64,000 bases of DNA from Lyophyllum atratum (GCA_014905825.1 JACGCN010000018.1:372001-436000); one strand, 5' to 3'. Positions 42,375 through 54,988 are shown, numbered from the stretch's first letter. Notes: generated from the letters alone by a model not told the origin. Numbers and translations: made by a program.

Positions 42375-43575
42375 TCAATGACTCCTCATGATGAGGGCTG
42401 TCGACGTTATGATGTCGCCTGGATTATAATTCCAGGATCCAAATCCATGCCGGAGAGAAGGAAGCTCCAAAATCAACTTTGGATCCTTCAGTGACATCGT
42501 CGACAATGCCTCGTCTGCAAGCACCCAATTTTCTGCCCATTTCTTCAAGTCATTTCTGTGTGCCAAACCCAACTTTAGTTGGCGCAGGTTGGGTTTGGCG
42601 TTCAACTTCAAGCCTTGCAAGAAGAGCTTGAGGGTAATTTCGTTGACCATGTTCAGTTCGATTTCTTGCAAGTTCGTGTTTCGCGGGAATGTGAGAAGCT
42701 CGGCCAAAGAAGCTGCAAAACTGTCAGTGTATTGGCATATGGCCCGGCAGGGCAACCTCACCTGCATCGAAGAGAACAGGAGGTGGAGCTGCTCGAAGCT
42801 TCAATGCTCGTAGGCTTGTCCCAGCCGCCTCCAAGAGCTCTCCACATGCTTTGGAAAGCTCCAATATGTCGCTTCGAAAGTGATCCATGGAAATCCCGAC
42901 AATCCCAGCTGTATACCCGATGGCTCTGGTAAAAAATCGGATCATCCAGGAAGGAGGATCACTGAACGCAAGCTTGCAAAGACTGGGATGTCTCATTTGG
43001 ACGGAATTGACGGTCCAAGGACCCGAATCGAACGGCGCGCCTTCACCGATGGTAATTTTTTCCAGGGCTGTAAGATCTGCTACGAGATCGCAGAGCTCAG
43101 AAGAGGTAAATGCGATCCATCTGAGCTCCAACTCCTTCAGTGACTTGTAGTTGCTATGAAGAGAAGCGAGCGCCATCGGTGACAATGTTCGCCAATCAAG
43201 CCATTCCAGGAAGAGTGATGTAATAGAGGGAAGTGTTAAGTCCCTGACGAGGAAGTCGCCAATGGCTGTGTGATTCCTCCATGCATAAGCGTCGGGAGGT
43301 ATGGGGTTGGCCCAGTCTATGACCGCCCTGTTCTGCGTAAGATGTAAAGTACTAAGTGATAACATTGAGAGCGTGGATCTAGGTGAATCGATAAGATGGA
43401 GGAATTCCACGATTTCAATTTGGTCGAGACGCAGGACCTTGGGCGGTGATAAAAGATGGTGTCGGGCGCTCGGGAGCCACGAATGGCAGACCAAGGCACA
43501 TTCTGCAATTGAAGGGGTACCGCATAAGTGGGACAGTATTGAATCAATGAGCTCGGGTGGGAGTGAATCCGACAT
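42375..43575 (-). CDS. F-box protein, copy 3 (C-terminus frameshifted)
   Basis: Two exons, 42762-43575 and 42375-42712, with the same intron position as copies 1 and 2; 383 residues. F-box MSDSLPPELIDSILSHL at the start. Compared with copy 2, exon 2 carries a one-base deletion after NYNPGDI, so the protein ends in an unrelated GDIITSTALIMRSH; the old C-terminus (QLEVEYRD-like) can still be read in another frame just downstream. It may still fold as an F-box protein missing about 25 residues, or be decaying. The start at 43575 is chosen by analogy with copies 1 and 2. Confidence 0.72.
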
Positions 43576-43689
43576 GGGGAATGGAAAGGAAGGAAGGTTC
43601 ATTATCAACGATTGCGCCAGCAACCTCGCGGGAACATCGCTCGGGTTTTGCCGCCGCGTCTGTGCATATTTCCAGCAGCGCCACACAAT

Positions 43690-44292
43690 TCTAAGGTACG
43701 ACAAGACGTTCAATGGTCCGCCATTTCTGATTCGCCATGCAGACGACGATGTCTTGAACCCCTTACCTTCACAAGGTTTTCGATCTCGTTCGCGTAGACC
43801 ACGAGCTTGCCTACAATGGGGGATACAACGCCATTCTCTCTATGCTTTTCAACCCAGAAGACCAGTTCTTAGTGTCCTGCACGACGCAATTTCCCGGATC
43901 TGAAGATACCCGGAAGCTCTTCGTTGTCAGCCATTTTATTCCCGGTCGATTAACCTCCGTGCTTGTTTTGGCAATAAACCCTCGCAGTGCCCTCGATGAC
44001 AAATACTTACCGTCGTGAAGAAGCCGACGAACATATGCGAGCCACTCTCAAAGAAGAGAGTTCGAACGTTTTCCCGAGATTGTACGGCATCAGTGCGTTC
44101 GGGACCAGGATCCGTGTCTATTGCTATGATACTCGGTCGTCCCAGATCGACCCCCCAGCCGTTCCGAGCACATCCACTGCTGCTCCGCTAAAGGAATGGT
44201 GGGATATGGATGTTTTGTCGCCGGCGGCTGAGCAAAAAATCCGGGAAATGGAGGCCGACATCAAGGCGATGTGTGCTCCCTCGTCATATTGA
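43690..44292 (+). pseudogene. Frameshifted remnant of an Agaricomycete hypothetical protein
   Basis: Consecutive pieces in different frames read as one protein: RYDKTFNGPPFLIRHADDDV, then HKVFDLVRVDHELAYNGGYN to SALDDKY, then YRREEADEHMRATLKEESSN, FPRLYGISAFGTRIRVYCYD and WWDMDVLSPAAEQKIREMEA to CAPSSY and stop. The frame changes near 43770 and near 44010 have no splice sites that fix them. The YGISA-FGT-R..Y-YD pattern is familiar from many unclassified Agaricomycete proteins. It lies directly upstream of F-box copy 3, divergent. Confidence 0.6.
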
Positions 44293-45887
44293 AGTATGTG
44301 ATACTCTGGTAGTCCTTCTCTATCTTTACTGATCACTCCTGTGATACCGACCTTCCTACCAGGTGTTTTCTGTCTAATGGACTACTATGATCAAAATGAT
44401 CTCCTCGAAAGCTTTATCGTACCCAGTCTGTTTGCTTTCCTCACTATTTTTTATCTGAATTCGTCGTCCACGTACCACCAGGCATGCAGCCACATCCTGT
44501 ACATATCCTCTATCTCCACCTTTTCTGTACGATATACTATGTGTGTACTATATGCTTTATGTATGAACCTCTCCTTCACTCTCCGTCTTCTTAACTCAAG
44601 CTCGTGCTCGACGTAGAAAGCTTGGTTAGGTGCTAGAACGAGTTTACTTACAGACCTCGCCGACTGCCAAGGGCCTGGCACCCTGTAGCACAGCCAACAT
44701 TACAGTGAGAGAAACCAATGACCTTTCTAGCCATTGCGGATTCAAAAGATTCTATGACTTACAGTAAGAAGCGACAAGCATCACGCTGAGCATGAGCCGC
44801 GCGCCGGTCGTGCCAGAAACCCGGACAATCTACCCAGGCAAAACCGTCGCTGCGTCACGCGCTAGGGCCCATCCCAGCTACATCCAAGGTGGCCCGCAGT
44901 CGCGTCACAGCACCGCGGTGACTACGACCTCCGTGCGCGAGTCCGGCCACGTCTACTTCGTGGTGCCGTGCGCCCAGGAAGCGCGTAGGACCGGCAACAA
45001 CGAAGGCTGATTCGAGGCCTACTGATATTCTGATCTTCTCAGAGGGCGTTGTCGACAGTCGGATGTGTACGATGGTTTCATGTCTAAAGTCTGATCTAGG
45101 CATAGGTGGAGACGAAGGCGCTTTGAGATTGACTGTAACCGTATGATCCGTATGTTCCGAGCAGTCACCTCGAGGGTTTTTATGGAGCCCACAAATGTGG
45201 TGAAAACATATGCAGTTTGGGGCGCGATGCTCGGTGGAGTGTCGCTGTCGTCTGGTTCTGGTTCTGCGGTAGGTATAGGATTGTCTATGGTCAACGACGA
45301 TCAGCCTGAGTGCATTCCGGAGGCCACCTACACTTGTCGTGAGGCTGTTCCCTTGTACGCTTTACCGCGCCTATAATTCTGGAAAAAGGTAGCCGGGAGC
45401 GAGCGGGTTGCTAGCTCATGGTGGGCAAATAGGGGTTAGTGTGGAATGTTAGGAGGAGGCAGAGAGTTGGAAGGGCAGAAGGGCGTGGTTTGCAAGAAGA
45501 TTGAGATAGAGGATTGTACGATCTTGGCAACGCACCGATGCTTGATTAAGCCGAGGAGCTTTTCTAGTCGACATGAAGCAGAAGACGGAAAACAAAGTAC
45601 AACGAACATGGAAAGAAGCAATGAAGAGGATTTGGCGAGAAGGATCACAATCGCGTAGCCGAATTTCGATTTAGTTTTTCGTCCATTGTCTACATCGATA
45701 TCGACATCGCATCACGATTTACCAACTAGGAAGAAACAAGTGGAAAGAGAAGCAGGGAGAGGTACGGTCATGAGAGCAACAGGAGCAAGGAGCCGGGAGC
45801 ACAGGCACATTTGAAGGATCATATCTTAGAAGCTAAGTCGTAGTGTCCTCGGGTCAGGGTGCGAGTAAGGGCTAGTTGAGAGGCACC
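44293..45887. other. Long intergenic stretch, no supported gene
   Basis: Only short frames without domains appear (for example 44792-45010 and 45143-45376). Pyrimidine-rich stretches are frequent. I see no RNA gene. Confidence 0.4.
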
Positions 45888-47149
45888 TCAGTGGTCGCGG
45901 GACTTCCTGGGTTGCGGTCAGCGTTCTCTATGGATCGTGAAGCAGGGGCTAGGCGTACCTGTATTCGCCTTCGGCGGCGACACTGAGCTCTTCGATCTCG
46001 CCTTGGATCGTGGAGAGTGCCTCGGCGGCGTTGGAGAAGTAAATGAGCTGTGGGGGGCGGTTGTTAGCTGGTGGTTTGGTGGGAGGGAATAGGGACAGTG
46101 GTGTACCTGGGATTTGGCGAGCTCGTTAAGGTTCTTGATAGGTTCGGGCTACGGGAGCATGAGCGTTAGTGTGGTGGGAGGAGAAGGAGGAGGGATGGGC
46201 TCACGTTCTCGAGAACGGTCTTCATGAGCGTGATGGCCACCTCGGTTTTTTGAACGAGGTCGTCCTCGGCGTTCTCAACCTCGAGCCGAGCCTGCTCCTG
46301 CCTTTGAGGGCCAGCGTTCTTGAGGCTATGTCACGTCAGATGTGAGTGGATGGAGGAGGCAAAAGGAAGGGCAATGCGTACGACTGCTTGGCGGCATCGA
46401 GCTCGAGTCGGCTAACTCTGACCGCCTGACGAGCCTTCATCGCGACCGCAATGCTTGTGTTGAGGGTGGTCTGCCACGGGTGCAGGAAGTTATCCTGGAT
46501 CGCAGCGTCCTGCTCGAGCCGTGCGAGCGCGACCTTCTCCCACCCGGAGGCGTAGAGTGCCAGAGCCTTGCCGAGCCGGTCTTCGCCGCCAGAAACCGTG
46601 GTTTGGAGGGCATTGGAGGCGGTGGAGGCGGAGCGCAGGAGGGCGTGGGGTAGGGTCTTGTGGGAGCTTGGGGGCGGGGCGGAGGGGGAGGCGGGGGCAG
46701 GGAGGTTGGTGCCTTTGAGGTTGGTGGCTGCGAAGGAGGTGAGGTTGTACCCGATTGTGGAGGAGAGCTCGGAGAGCGATTCTTGAATCTGGGTGGGGTA
46801 GTCGTAGGTTTCGGACTCGTAGACTTTGGTTATCCTGTGGGAGGTTAGAACGGGGAAATGGTGTGGTATGCGAGCGCGTACTTGAGGAAGGTGAGATGGG
46901 CGTTGCGCAGGGCATCGACGCGGGCTTCGAGGTCCTTGTACTCTGTGAAGAGCACTCGTGTTAGCTGTTTACTGCTGAAGCAGCAGGGGGCATACCTTGG
47001 GGGAGTTCAGTAATCTCATCGGCGGCGACCTGGCCGAGACGCTCCTTTGTAGCCTGGACACTGGAGTTGAAGCCTTTGGAGAGTTTGCTGCCGGCCTGCG
47101 CAAAGTTGATGCTGCCGATGCTCGATTGCAGTTTACTCCAGCCGTCCAT
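45888..47149 (-). CDS. BAR-domain protein, Gvp36-like
   Basis: A multi-exon gene starting MDGWSKLQSSIGSINFAQAG (47149). Later exons read TKERLGQVAADEITELPQEY, LEARVDALRNAHLTFLK, ITKVYESETYDYPTQIQESL, GGEDRLGKALALYASGWEKV, DAAIQDNFLHPWQTTLNTSI, MKARQAVRVSRLELDAAKQS, EVENAEDDLVQKTEVAITLM, and a C-terminus AAEGEYR/KSRDH (intron GTACGC..CCCAG; stop at 45888-45890). The long amphipathic helices with a conserved charged pattern are those of BAR proteins of the yeast Gvp36 type, which bind curved membranes and act in endocytosis and Golgi-vacuole traffic. A Pro/Ser-rich insert (about 46650-46700) interrupts the helical region. Confidence 0.85.
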
Positions 47150-47883
47150 GGTGGTGAGTAGTGACAAGAGGATGGCTGCGGGCACGGACCCCGCCGTGCA
47201 TCACGCTGGCACAGCCGCAACCGTACCACTTGTCCTTTCAAGTCAACGTGAACCATTCATTCTGAAATTCATAAACGAATCTCTGTGACCGGACTCTGGA
47301 GTACCTCGGTCTCGCATTCTTGCTCGCCTTCTCACACCGCGCCTCATATATTTTTCAAGCGCTATTCTGAAGCCGCTCCAAGAATTTTTTCAACGGACAC
47401 AATTGGCCATTGGATGAATATTGCCCTAAGGGATATCATCCCACTCATGCTGGGGATGTCCTAGGTGAAGCAGGCCGCTACCAAGTCACCATCAAGCTCG
47501 TCGGGGTATGTACTCGATTGCGCATGCGTGGCTGTGGTGCTGGCCGGAAAGCACATTCTTGACGAATTTCAACAAGACGACGCCGCACGGTATACCTAAC
47601 TTGATATATAAAGCCCTTATCCCCGCCATACCTCATCTCCTTTGCCCAATTCATTCAACGCAAGCACGTGTACCCGGATGCCCATAACCTGGACTGTCAC
47701 TCCGGGCCGTCCACCTGGTCATTCTTCTCATGCATCACACATGACCTACTCAAACACCCTCCGAAGAGACCTAGAGGGACTTATCGGACCACCCACGTAA
47801 GAATCCCAGCAATCTTTCCGGAACGCCATAAGTACGCCTTCTCCAACGGCAGAATGAGAGAGTAAGGTGTAGCCACGTCGACC
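47150..47883. other. Intergenic between BAR gene and GH28 gene
   Basis: It contains a TATATAAA at about 47605, some 275 bp before the GH28 ATG; that may be the promoter of the GH28 gene or of a transcript with a long leader. No gene is seen. Confidence 0.5.
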
Positions 47884-49505
47884 ATGAAGCCCTTCCCAGG
47901 CCTCTTTTTCGCAGCTTGTCTTGCCCTCCTCGGCATCCGTATCGTACGCGCTGGGTCTGTATCTAGGAGAGGTCTAGCATGCACTGTGCATCCTAGTTCG
48001 GACGGCATCAGTGACGATGCGCCAGCTATCCGGCGGGCGTTCGAGTTATGTGGCAAGAATGGAAGTATTCTGTTTGACCGGGCGACATTCCATGTGGAGA
48101 GCGTACTGCAGACTACTGGTCTGCGCAATGTTTTCATCGATCTCGCGGGGACGTTGCTAGTACGTCGAATTATTTATCCTAGCTAGGGGACCTACTGATT
48201 CCATATCATTCTTACAGTGGGGAACCAATATCACGTACTGGAGGGCCAATGGGCTACCTCTGGATTATCAGAACCAGACCACGGCGTGGATGTTTGGTGG
48301 AGATAAGGTTACTTTTCAAGGCCATGGAGTTGGTACTTTCGATGGCAATGGCCAGCTCTGGTACCGTTGTCTTTTATCATGAATGGAAGTTTTCTCATTC
48401 AAGATGCCAGGTACGACTTTACGAACGGTGTATCTAACCTCGCCGGCCGACCGATCAGCCTCATGATCACGAATACCACCAAGTCACGCTTCATTGGCCT
48501 GCGATTCGTCCAATCCCAGTTCTGGACCATGGCCATCAAGAACTCGGAAGACGTTCTGCTCGACTCGATCTATGTCAACTCAACCTCGTCAAGCTCAGTC
48601 GGTAGCTTGTCCTTCATTCACCCTCTTTCACTCACTGTAGGCTTCCACCCAGGCTCCTGCCCGGAATACCGATGGCGTCGATACTTTCTTTTCTAACCGT
48701 ATCACATTCCGCAACTGGACCATCACGGGTGGAGACGATAACATCTCCCTCAAAGCGAACTCTACAAATATCCTTATCCAGGATTCTGTCTTTCACGGCG
48801 GCCTTGGGGTGGCCATCGGGTGCGTTCATATCTTTCTTATCTCATATTGCCAGTTTCAAACAAGGAGTTATACAGCTCGATCGGACAGTATCTAGGCGTA
48901 TTTGAACGGATAGAAAATGTCACAGCGGAGCGGGTCGTATGTATCAAGAGTCGCTACGCTGGTTATATCAAGACATGGACGTGCGTTTTCTGCATCTTAT
49001 CCGACGATGCGCGGATCTGACTGGCATGGTCTTAGTGGTATACAGCAGAATTTTCCTCCGAATGGTGAGTCAATATGTCCTATATTATCTGGCGAAATCA
49101 ACTTGAAGGCTGGAAGGTGGTGGAGGCGGTCTTGGCTACGCAAGAAACATCAGTGAGTGCACCACTCTATTAGACCACCGCCACCTCACCTGCCTTGCGG
49201 TATTAGCGTTCCGTGACTTCACTTTGTCAAACGTGACCGACTCTGTAGCGCACATCACGCAGTGCACAACCTTTTCCGGCGCCACAGGCGTGTGTGATAC
49301 ATCTCTCTTTCAAATATCAGACGTCACCTGGGGTCCAATGGTGGGCAACGTCGCCTCAGGGACCCTGGCGAGCATGCAGTGCAGCGGCTCGGCACCGTGT
49401 CCAGCCATCAAATTTGTAGGCTTTGAGAATATCACAACGGCGGGGACACGAAAAATTAGTTGTAAGAATATTCTGAACCCTGTTGGGTTTAACTGTACAG
49501 CGTAG
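47884..49505 (+). CDS. Secreted glycoside hydrolase family 28 protein
   Basis: About eight exons; those I could join in phase include TLLA-type end/WGTNITYWRANGLPLDYQ, GNGQLW/YDFTNGVSNLAG, STSSSS/APARNTDGVDTFFSNR, GVAIG/SIGQYLGVFE. Signal peptide MKPFPGLFFAACLALLGIRI. The parallel beta-helix signature is clear: NTDGVD and TGGDDNISLK supply the catalytic aspartates. The usual G-H-G is replaced (FHGGLGVAIGS, no His), and the R-I-K motif reads Y-I-K in GYIKTWTG. GH28 enzymes cut pectin (polygalacturonan or rhamnogalacturonan). The motif changes point to an exo-acting or rhamnogalacturonan-type member, or reduced activity. Many N-glycosylation sequons. Confidence 0.85.
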
Positions 49506-50089
49506 GAGGGCGAGGAAATAGAAGGTTGTATACAAAGTGTTGATGATAATGCCCGATCATGTATGTCGAGTACTTGCGAAGTTAGCCCAAACGCGGGGCG
49601 CCGCTATATATAAGATGTGTGCTTCGTATATTGCTGGCGCTCACTGCACGCTTGAACGACCAAAATAGTGCACCCTCTGCTCCATTTATGGGGGAGAGGA
49701 AGAGGTGCTTACCAGACGTCCCTAACGGCATGTCAAGCTTGAAGTCATCCAAGAAACTTCCCAGACTGAAGACAGCTGATCAGAGAAGCTGTGAGATGCA
49801 GCCGTCCGTAAAATGATATTGTTCTGTGGCCTGCGCCACTTGCACGCCACGCACGTTCCTCCATAATTCCGACATCAACATTGAGGCAATTCGCATCGGC
49901 GACACAGACGACATTGCAGCTCAGTGGGGCAGCACGTCCGACCTAAGCGATAGCTAGGAATCATGATCAGAAAATCAATATTTGAACGGATAAAAGTCCT
50001 GCACATATGTGTTTATCAGATCACAACAACAGCGCATTAAATATCTGGGAATTACAAAAAGTCACTATATATAAGTACATACTTAACAA
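49506..50089. other. Intergenic after the GH28 gene
   Basis: It holds short frames only (49619-49816). It is the 3' flank shared by two convergent genes. Confidence 0.45.
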
Positions 50090-51863
50090 CTATTGCGAAG
50101 ACTCCTGCGCTTCCAGGGCTGGTCCCGACACTTGTGAGCCATAAGGCGGTGGCAGCTCTCTCAGTGTCATGGCCCGTGCGTCGGTGTGCTGGAATACGAC
50201 CTCGCCTGGCTCGGGGGACGTTGGAGCGATGCCGGGTGGCCACCTTGAGTCCTCCCACAGGCTCGAAGGAAATGGTGCGGTCGTAGGAGTGGTCATGTGT
50301 GTTGTGGCCGATAGAGGCCCCACGGTGGTGAAATTTGCCTCCCGAGCTTTGGTTCTGCGGCTATCAAGGGCAGGAGGCGTCATGGAAGCTGTCGTGGAGG
50401 AGGAAGCAGGGACAGAGCGTGTACTGGGTGGCTCGTAGCTACTTGGCACGGATGTGACGGTAGCAGGCCCATGTAGGCCTACGGAAGACCCGAGAGTTGC
50501 TTGCTTCGTGAATAACGAGGTACTCGATGGACCTGAGGTTGAACGCATAGCTAGGATCTCGCACCCCGTTCCGTGAAACTTTCGGGGCTCAAGGTAATCC
50601 ATCTCCATGTTAGCGTTGCGCTTCCGCCGGCGAAGGAATAAGAATAATGCAACAGCTAGGATCAGTAGGCATCCCACTGCGACGCAGACCCCAGCGATAA
50701 CAGGTGTTTTGCTGCTACCATGACTGGGCGGTAAGGTATGGGGGCTGCTCGTGGGGTTGCTCGTGGTAGAAGTAGAAGCAGGTGGGGCGACCCCGCTGGA
50801 GCCGGACCGTCCAGGACAAGTGGTATCGGTGGCGCCTGAGGAAGGGGTAAGAGAGAGATATATGATGAAGTTTCTATGTTCGTACCTGTTGTTCTCACAT
50901 AGGGTGTCCCTTTTGCCCACATTCCTTTTCTATAAAACATCATAGGTCAGCTTAAGGGCAACGCATGACGATCACAGAGGCCTCACGAATCGCTGACCGC
51001 ACCTAGCAACCATCTCCAATCAGCATGGTGGACGCGATTACAGCATAGTAATTACTCACCCAACAGCGTTCCCTTCGGTGACGCCCGATTCACGTAGGTA
51101 TACATATCGTCGCCCATTGGCAGCGTCACATTCGTCACCGACGAGGACCCAGGCGCCGCAAACAATATATTGAATGGTGGTGCTCCGCCGCGCATGATAA
51201 GCTGCCATGAATCGCATGTCGCAATCTCGTCGGTCGCGTTTGCTGTGACTGTGAAAGTCGATGTGGTCGAGGAGGGAAGGCATTCCGAGGACTGGCCACC
51301 TGGGGTTGAGTTGTATAAGCAAATCTGAACCGCGCGTATGAACTTCGAAGGGATCAGTCGAGACCCACCTGTGACCGTGTACGCTGTGTCCGGGATCCTG
51401 CCCGAGTTCCCCTCTGAATCGACAAGATACAGCAAGGCCGACGTGCCTGGGCGCCATTCAGAAGTGTCAGGACTACCGGGAACGGCGGGGGCGTACATAA
51501 GCAGATGACTTACCGGCAGGTTGATTCACCACCCAAGAAAGACTCCCCGCATCCGTCCCAACAAAGCTCGTCGTAGGCGCCCCATTTATCGCGAGTGCAA
51601 TCATATAGTATCCCCGACCACTGGTTGCACTACTTGGGACTACACTGATGGGGAGCTTCGCGCATTCGGGGAGGCTCGCTCCGATATCCTACAATCAAAG
51701 ATGAAAGGTTCATAAGATGAGATGACATTGTTGACTTGCTGCGCTTTACCTCTGTGAAATTCCAGGTGAAGGACTGCGCTTGGACAACCTCCAAAGCCGC
51801 TAGAAGGCCATAGAGAGCCGAATGGAAGAACCACGGTCTCGCCGAGCTCAAGGGCATCCGCAT
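50090..51863 (-). CDS. Single-pass membrane protein, basidiomycete type
   Basis: A multi-exon gene starting MRMPLSSARPWFFHSALYGL (signal peptide, 51863). The extracellular part comes in exons such as ASLPECAKLPISVVPSS, GRGYYMIALAINGAPTTSF, SLSWVVNQPAGTSALLYLVD, CDSWQLIMRGGAPPFNILFA, VTLPMGDDMYTYVNRASPKG and TCPGRSGSSG with a Ser/Thr-rich stalk. Then comes a membrane span (VIAGVCVAVGCLLILAVALF followed by LFLRRRKRN) and a long Ser/Pro-rich cytoplasmic tail ending ELPPPYGSQVSG. This architecture (PPFNI-type ectodomain, TM, PPPY tail) is widespread in Agaricomycetes and of unknown function; a wall or stress sensor is a guess. The tail's PPPY could bind WW domains. Confidence 0.75.
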
Positions 51864-52668
51864 GGCAAGCTATGGCAAGCAGCAATTGTGGGAGTTCGCG
51901 AGAAACAACGTCGGGGAAAACTATGTACAATTTATCGCTGCACGATCGTCGGCGGTGTGTTGCGGTGTGTATCACTGATTGACCCAACAAGGGGGTCGCT
52001 TGTAAGGGCCGAACAGCCCTGGAAACACGCCACCGCCAAGCTTGAAATTTCAACTGGCTCTTTCGTACACTGCAGGACCATTTTGGCAGAGTTTCGCTAC
52101 TCCCAGCTTACAGTTGCACAGTTTGTACATCTATGATAGTTCTAGTAGTAAAACTCATATAAGTAGAGGCAGTGGATCTGCTGACCTTCGAATTTAGTGA
52201 GTCTTGGGGTCTCGAGACCGTGAAACGCGAAAGAATAGCCGAGCATCAATCTCCCTATCTAATCTCTGATCAATGAAGATCTAATCACAAAGGCTGATCG
52301 CAACTTGCTTCAGCCTTCCACGCGACACCAGATAGTAGACTCCACACACAACGGTATACTTTTGAGAAAGGTGCAGGATGTAGAATGTGGGTCTGTGTTT
52401 ACAATGCGTAGATGAAGGTATGTGCTGGTAACAGGGATGTATCTGGGATGTATCGTACAAGACGGTATTGAAAATTTAACCTTCAAACCTGCATCGCATT
52501 CTGTCAGTTGAAGTGACTGTTGAGATAATGGCTTATGTTCGTAATCCGTGAGTGCAAGAATGACGATAGCTCAAGAAAGCAGCAGCAAGATGCGTGAAGA
52601 TGATTTGGAAGATCCAGTCGATGATTAGTAGCGTTCATGTGCTCCGTCCGTGCGTCCCTGGTTAGAGT
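51864..52668. other. Intergenic, no gene seen
   Basis: It lies between two minus-strand genes: the promoter of the membrane-protein gene and the 3' flank of the TPR-CCCH gene. A GTGTGTTGCGGTGTGT stretch at about 51955 is a short simple repeat. Confidence 0.45.
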
Positions 52669-54393
52669 CTAGTAAGAAAGTGCGTCCAAAACGGCCTGGA
52701 AAGTAGCCAAGAAATCAGCAATACGACAATGGTCAAGAAGATAACACAGGAGGGTTGGTTAAAGACAACGTACATGAGCATCATCGTCGTACGGCTTCAC
52801 CCCCTGGGCAGCTAGCTCGTTCAGCTGGTAATCCGTGAATCCACCATGGAGTGCGCGTTCCTCTCCTTCGTCGTTCGTTTTCTCGGCGGTGGAGTCCTTA
52901 GACGCAGAGTTCTCCTCGGTGACAGGAGACTTTGCGTCCCTGGAGGCAGACTCAGCTTCCGTCCCTTCCGACTGTTTCCCCTCTCCGGATTTGTCGTTCT
53001 CCTTTACGGCCTCCTTGGCCTTCCCTTCCTTGGGGTTTCCTTTACTGCTTCCCTCCTTTGCATCTTTGGACTTTCCACCATCGGCCCGTCCCTTCCCCCT
53101 CCCTTGTCCTTGTGTCTTCCCCCGTCCCTTCTTCGATTCCAGGCGGTATAGAAGCATCTCGAGCGCGCGCTGCTCTTTTGCCTTTTTCTCCGCGACCTCC
53201 AGCACGGCTTTGACCTGCTTAATCTGTTCGGGATCGTTCCACCACCCATGGGTAGTGGGTAGGGCATCCCTAGAGTGCGAATAGATGCACTTGAGGTCGC
53301 CGAATTTGCAGGTGGCAAGCAGGTGATAGAGGCATACGTTTTTTCCTCTAAGGTTCACGTTAGCAATGGCTAGAAACAAAAGTAGATGATGAAAAAGACG
53401 CACAGGTCATCACGAACACTCTTCTCATCTGGTGCATGTGAGAACTCGCACTCGGTGCCCCGCGCGCATCCGTCGTGGTTGTAGAATCTGCATGGCACGC
53501 CGTTGCCGACGTGGTTGCATTCGCTGGAGTCAGAGGGCTCCGCTAGCTCGAGCTGATTGTCCTCGTAGCGCGGGAAGGCAAAGTCCACAGGTTCGCCATC
53601 CGATGTAACATCGGAGGGCGGCGGGGAGAGGTAGTGCGTGCCGATCTTCGTGGCTTCGAGGAGCGTAAGGGTACGGCCTAGGGATGTGAGTGCCAGAGCA
53701 TGTGATGGGTCGTGGGCGATAACGGTTTCAAAGTCTGAACGAAGATGACTAGTGAGAACCTGAGAATATCAGACCGAGAAACGGGCATACCGATCTTTGC
53801 GGCTGGGAGGAGACCCTGGTGGAGTCGCGCCATCCCTCGCTGATATCTCGCCTCGAGTGATTTGGGATCGAAGGATAGGGCTCGAGTGGCTGCGTGCGCT
53901 GCTTCAACATTCCTGAACGATGTTATACATCAATGAGAAATGAGAGATACAACCAGACGTACATTTCGCATTGCAAATACGCATTCGTGAGTTTTAAATA
54001 GAGCTCTGAATTGGTGGGCCACAAATTCGTCGCGTCCATGTAACGCGTAGACGCGCCTGCATATTCCCCGTTCTGGAAAAGTGCATCGCCCTACCCGATC
54101 GAAGTCAAAACTCTTTCATTCAGTGGCATCGACATGATCACGCGCACCGCCTGGCATATTTCTTCAGCGAGCTTGTGGTTCCGCTCTTGGCGCTCAATGC
54201 GTTTCAGTGCACGATCCTTGAGTGCCTTCTCCCTGGCCTGGATACGCTCCTCGGCAGTGGGGGGTGCCACCTGGACGACATCGACGCTGTCGGTACTTGG
54301 ATTTGCGTTCTCGATGACCGTGTTATGGGTCTTGAGGATCTCGCTGGCAATGGCAGTGTTTTCGACGTCAGAGGGTGTTTGATCGGTGGACAT
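52669..54393 (-). CDS. TPR and CCCH zinc-finger protein
   Basis: A multi-exon gene from MSTDQTPSDVENTAIASEIL (54393). After a charged helix (EERIQAREKALKDRALKRIE) come TPR-like repeats (GDALFQNGEYAGASTRYMDA, NSELYLKLTNAYLQCEM, AAHAATRALSFDPKSLEARY, GLLPAAKIDFETVIAHDPSH). Two CCCH fingers follow: CRFYNHDGCARGTECEFSH and CLYHLLATCKFGDLKCIYSH. A Lys/Gly-rich and acidic low-complexity region comes next, then GGFTDYQLNELAAQGVKPYD. The final exon is probably 52669-52710 (DDDAH/AVLDALSY); reading through instead gives a stop at 52759. CCCH fingers of this type bind RNA, and the TPR part suggests a protein partner such as Hsp90/70. I know no exact yeast counterpart. Confidence 0.78.
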
Positions 54394-54988
54394 GGTGAGG
54401 GGTGGTGATGGTATGGGGTATGTGGTGCTGGTCGTTACCTGGCCTTTGGAATTTCGATCCAAATTTCGGATCACGCACGTGATCGCAGCACTTTTGATCG
54501 CGTTTGGGGCTCGCCGCTCGCCGCTGTCCACGACGGTCACTACGACCTAATTTTACAAGGCGCGGCATCTGCTTGCGACTTGCCACGCGAGGTAGGCACT
54601 AACGCGGTGGCACGCTAGACCTCTTCAATCCGTCGATTGCGCCTTCAGAAACTTCGTTCTCGGCACCTGTCTTCTGATACAACCCCTGGACCATCGATAG
54701 CCTCCACATGTTTTGTCCTCGTTCCCTGTCTGCCGAGCCATGCAGATCACATAAACCCCGGCAGAAGATTTGACTCACTTTTATTCATCATCGCGAGGTG
54801 TATATCTGGACCTCAATACGTCCCATCGGAGGGGTGTTAAGAATGTACTTAACAACCAAGGCCCAGTTGACAAGCGTATCTCGACTAGAAAGGCATCCTG
54901 ATCCTGCAATCTGCCTATCCGTAATGAAAAAATGCGTTTAGCGGGGCCGTGTATGTTTCCCATGTTTCTTTCTCTCCTCTCGTACGAT
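54394..54988. other. Intergenic
   Basis: The divergent or upstream region of the TPR-CCCH gene. It contains a long open frame on the minus strand (to 54586) that I read as leader sequence. Confidence 0.4.
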
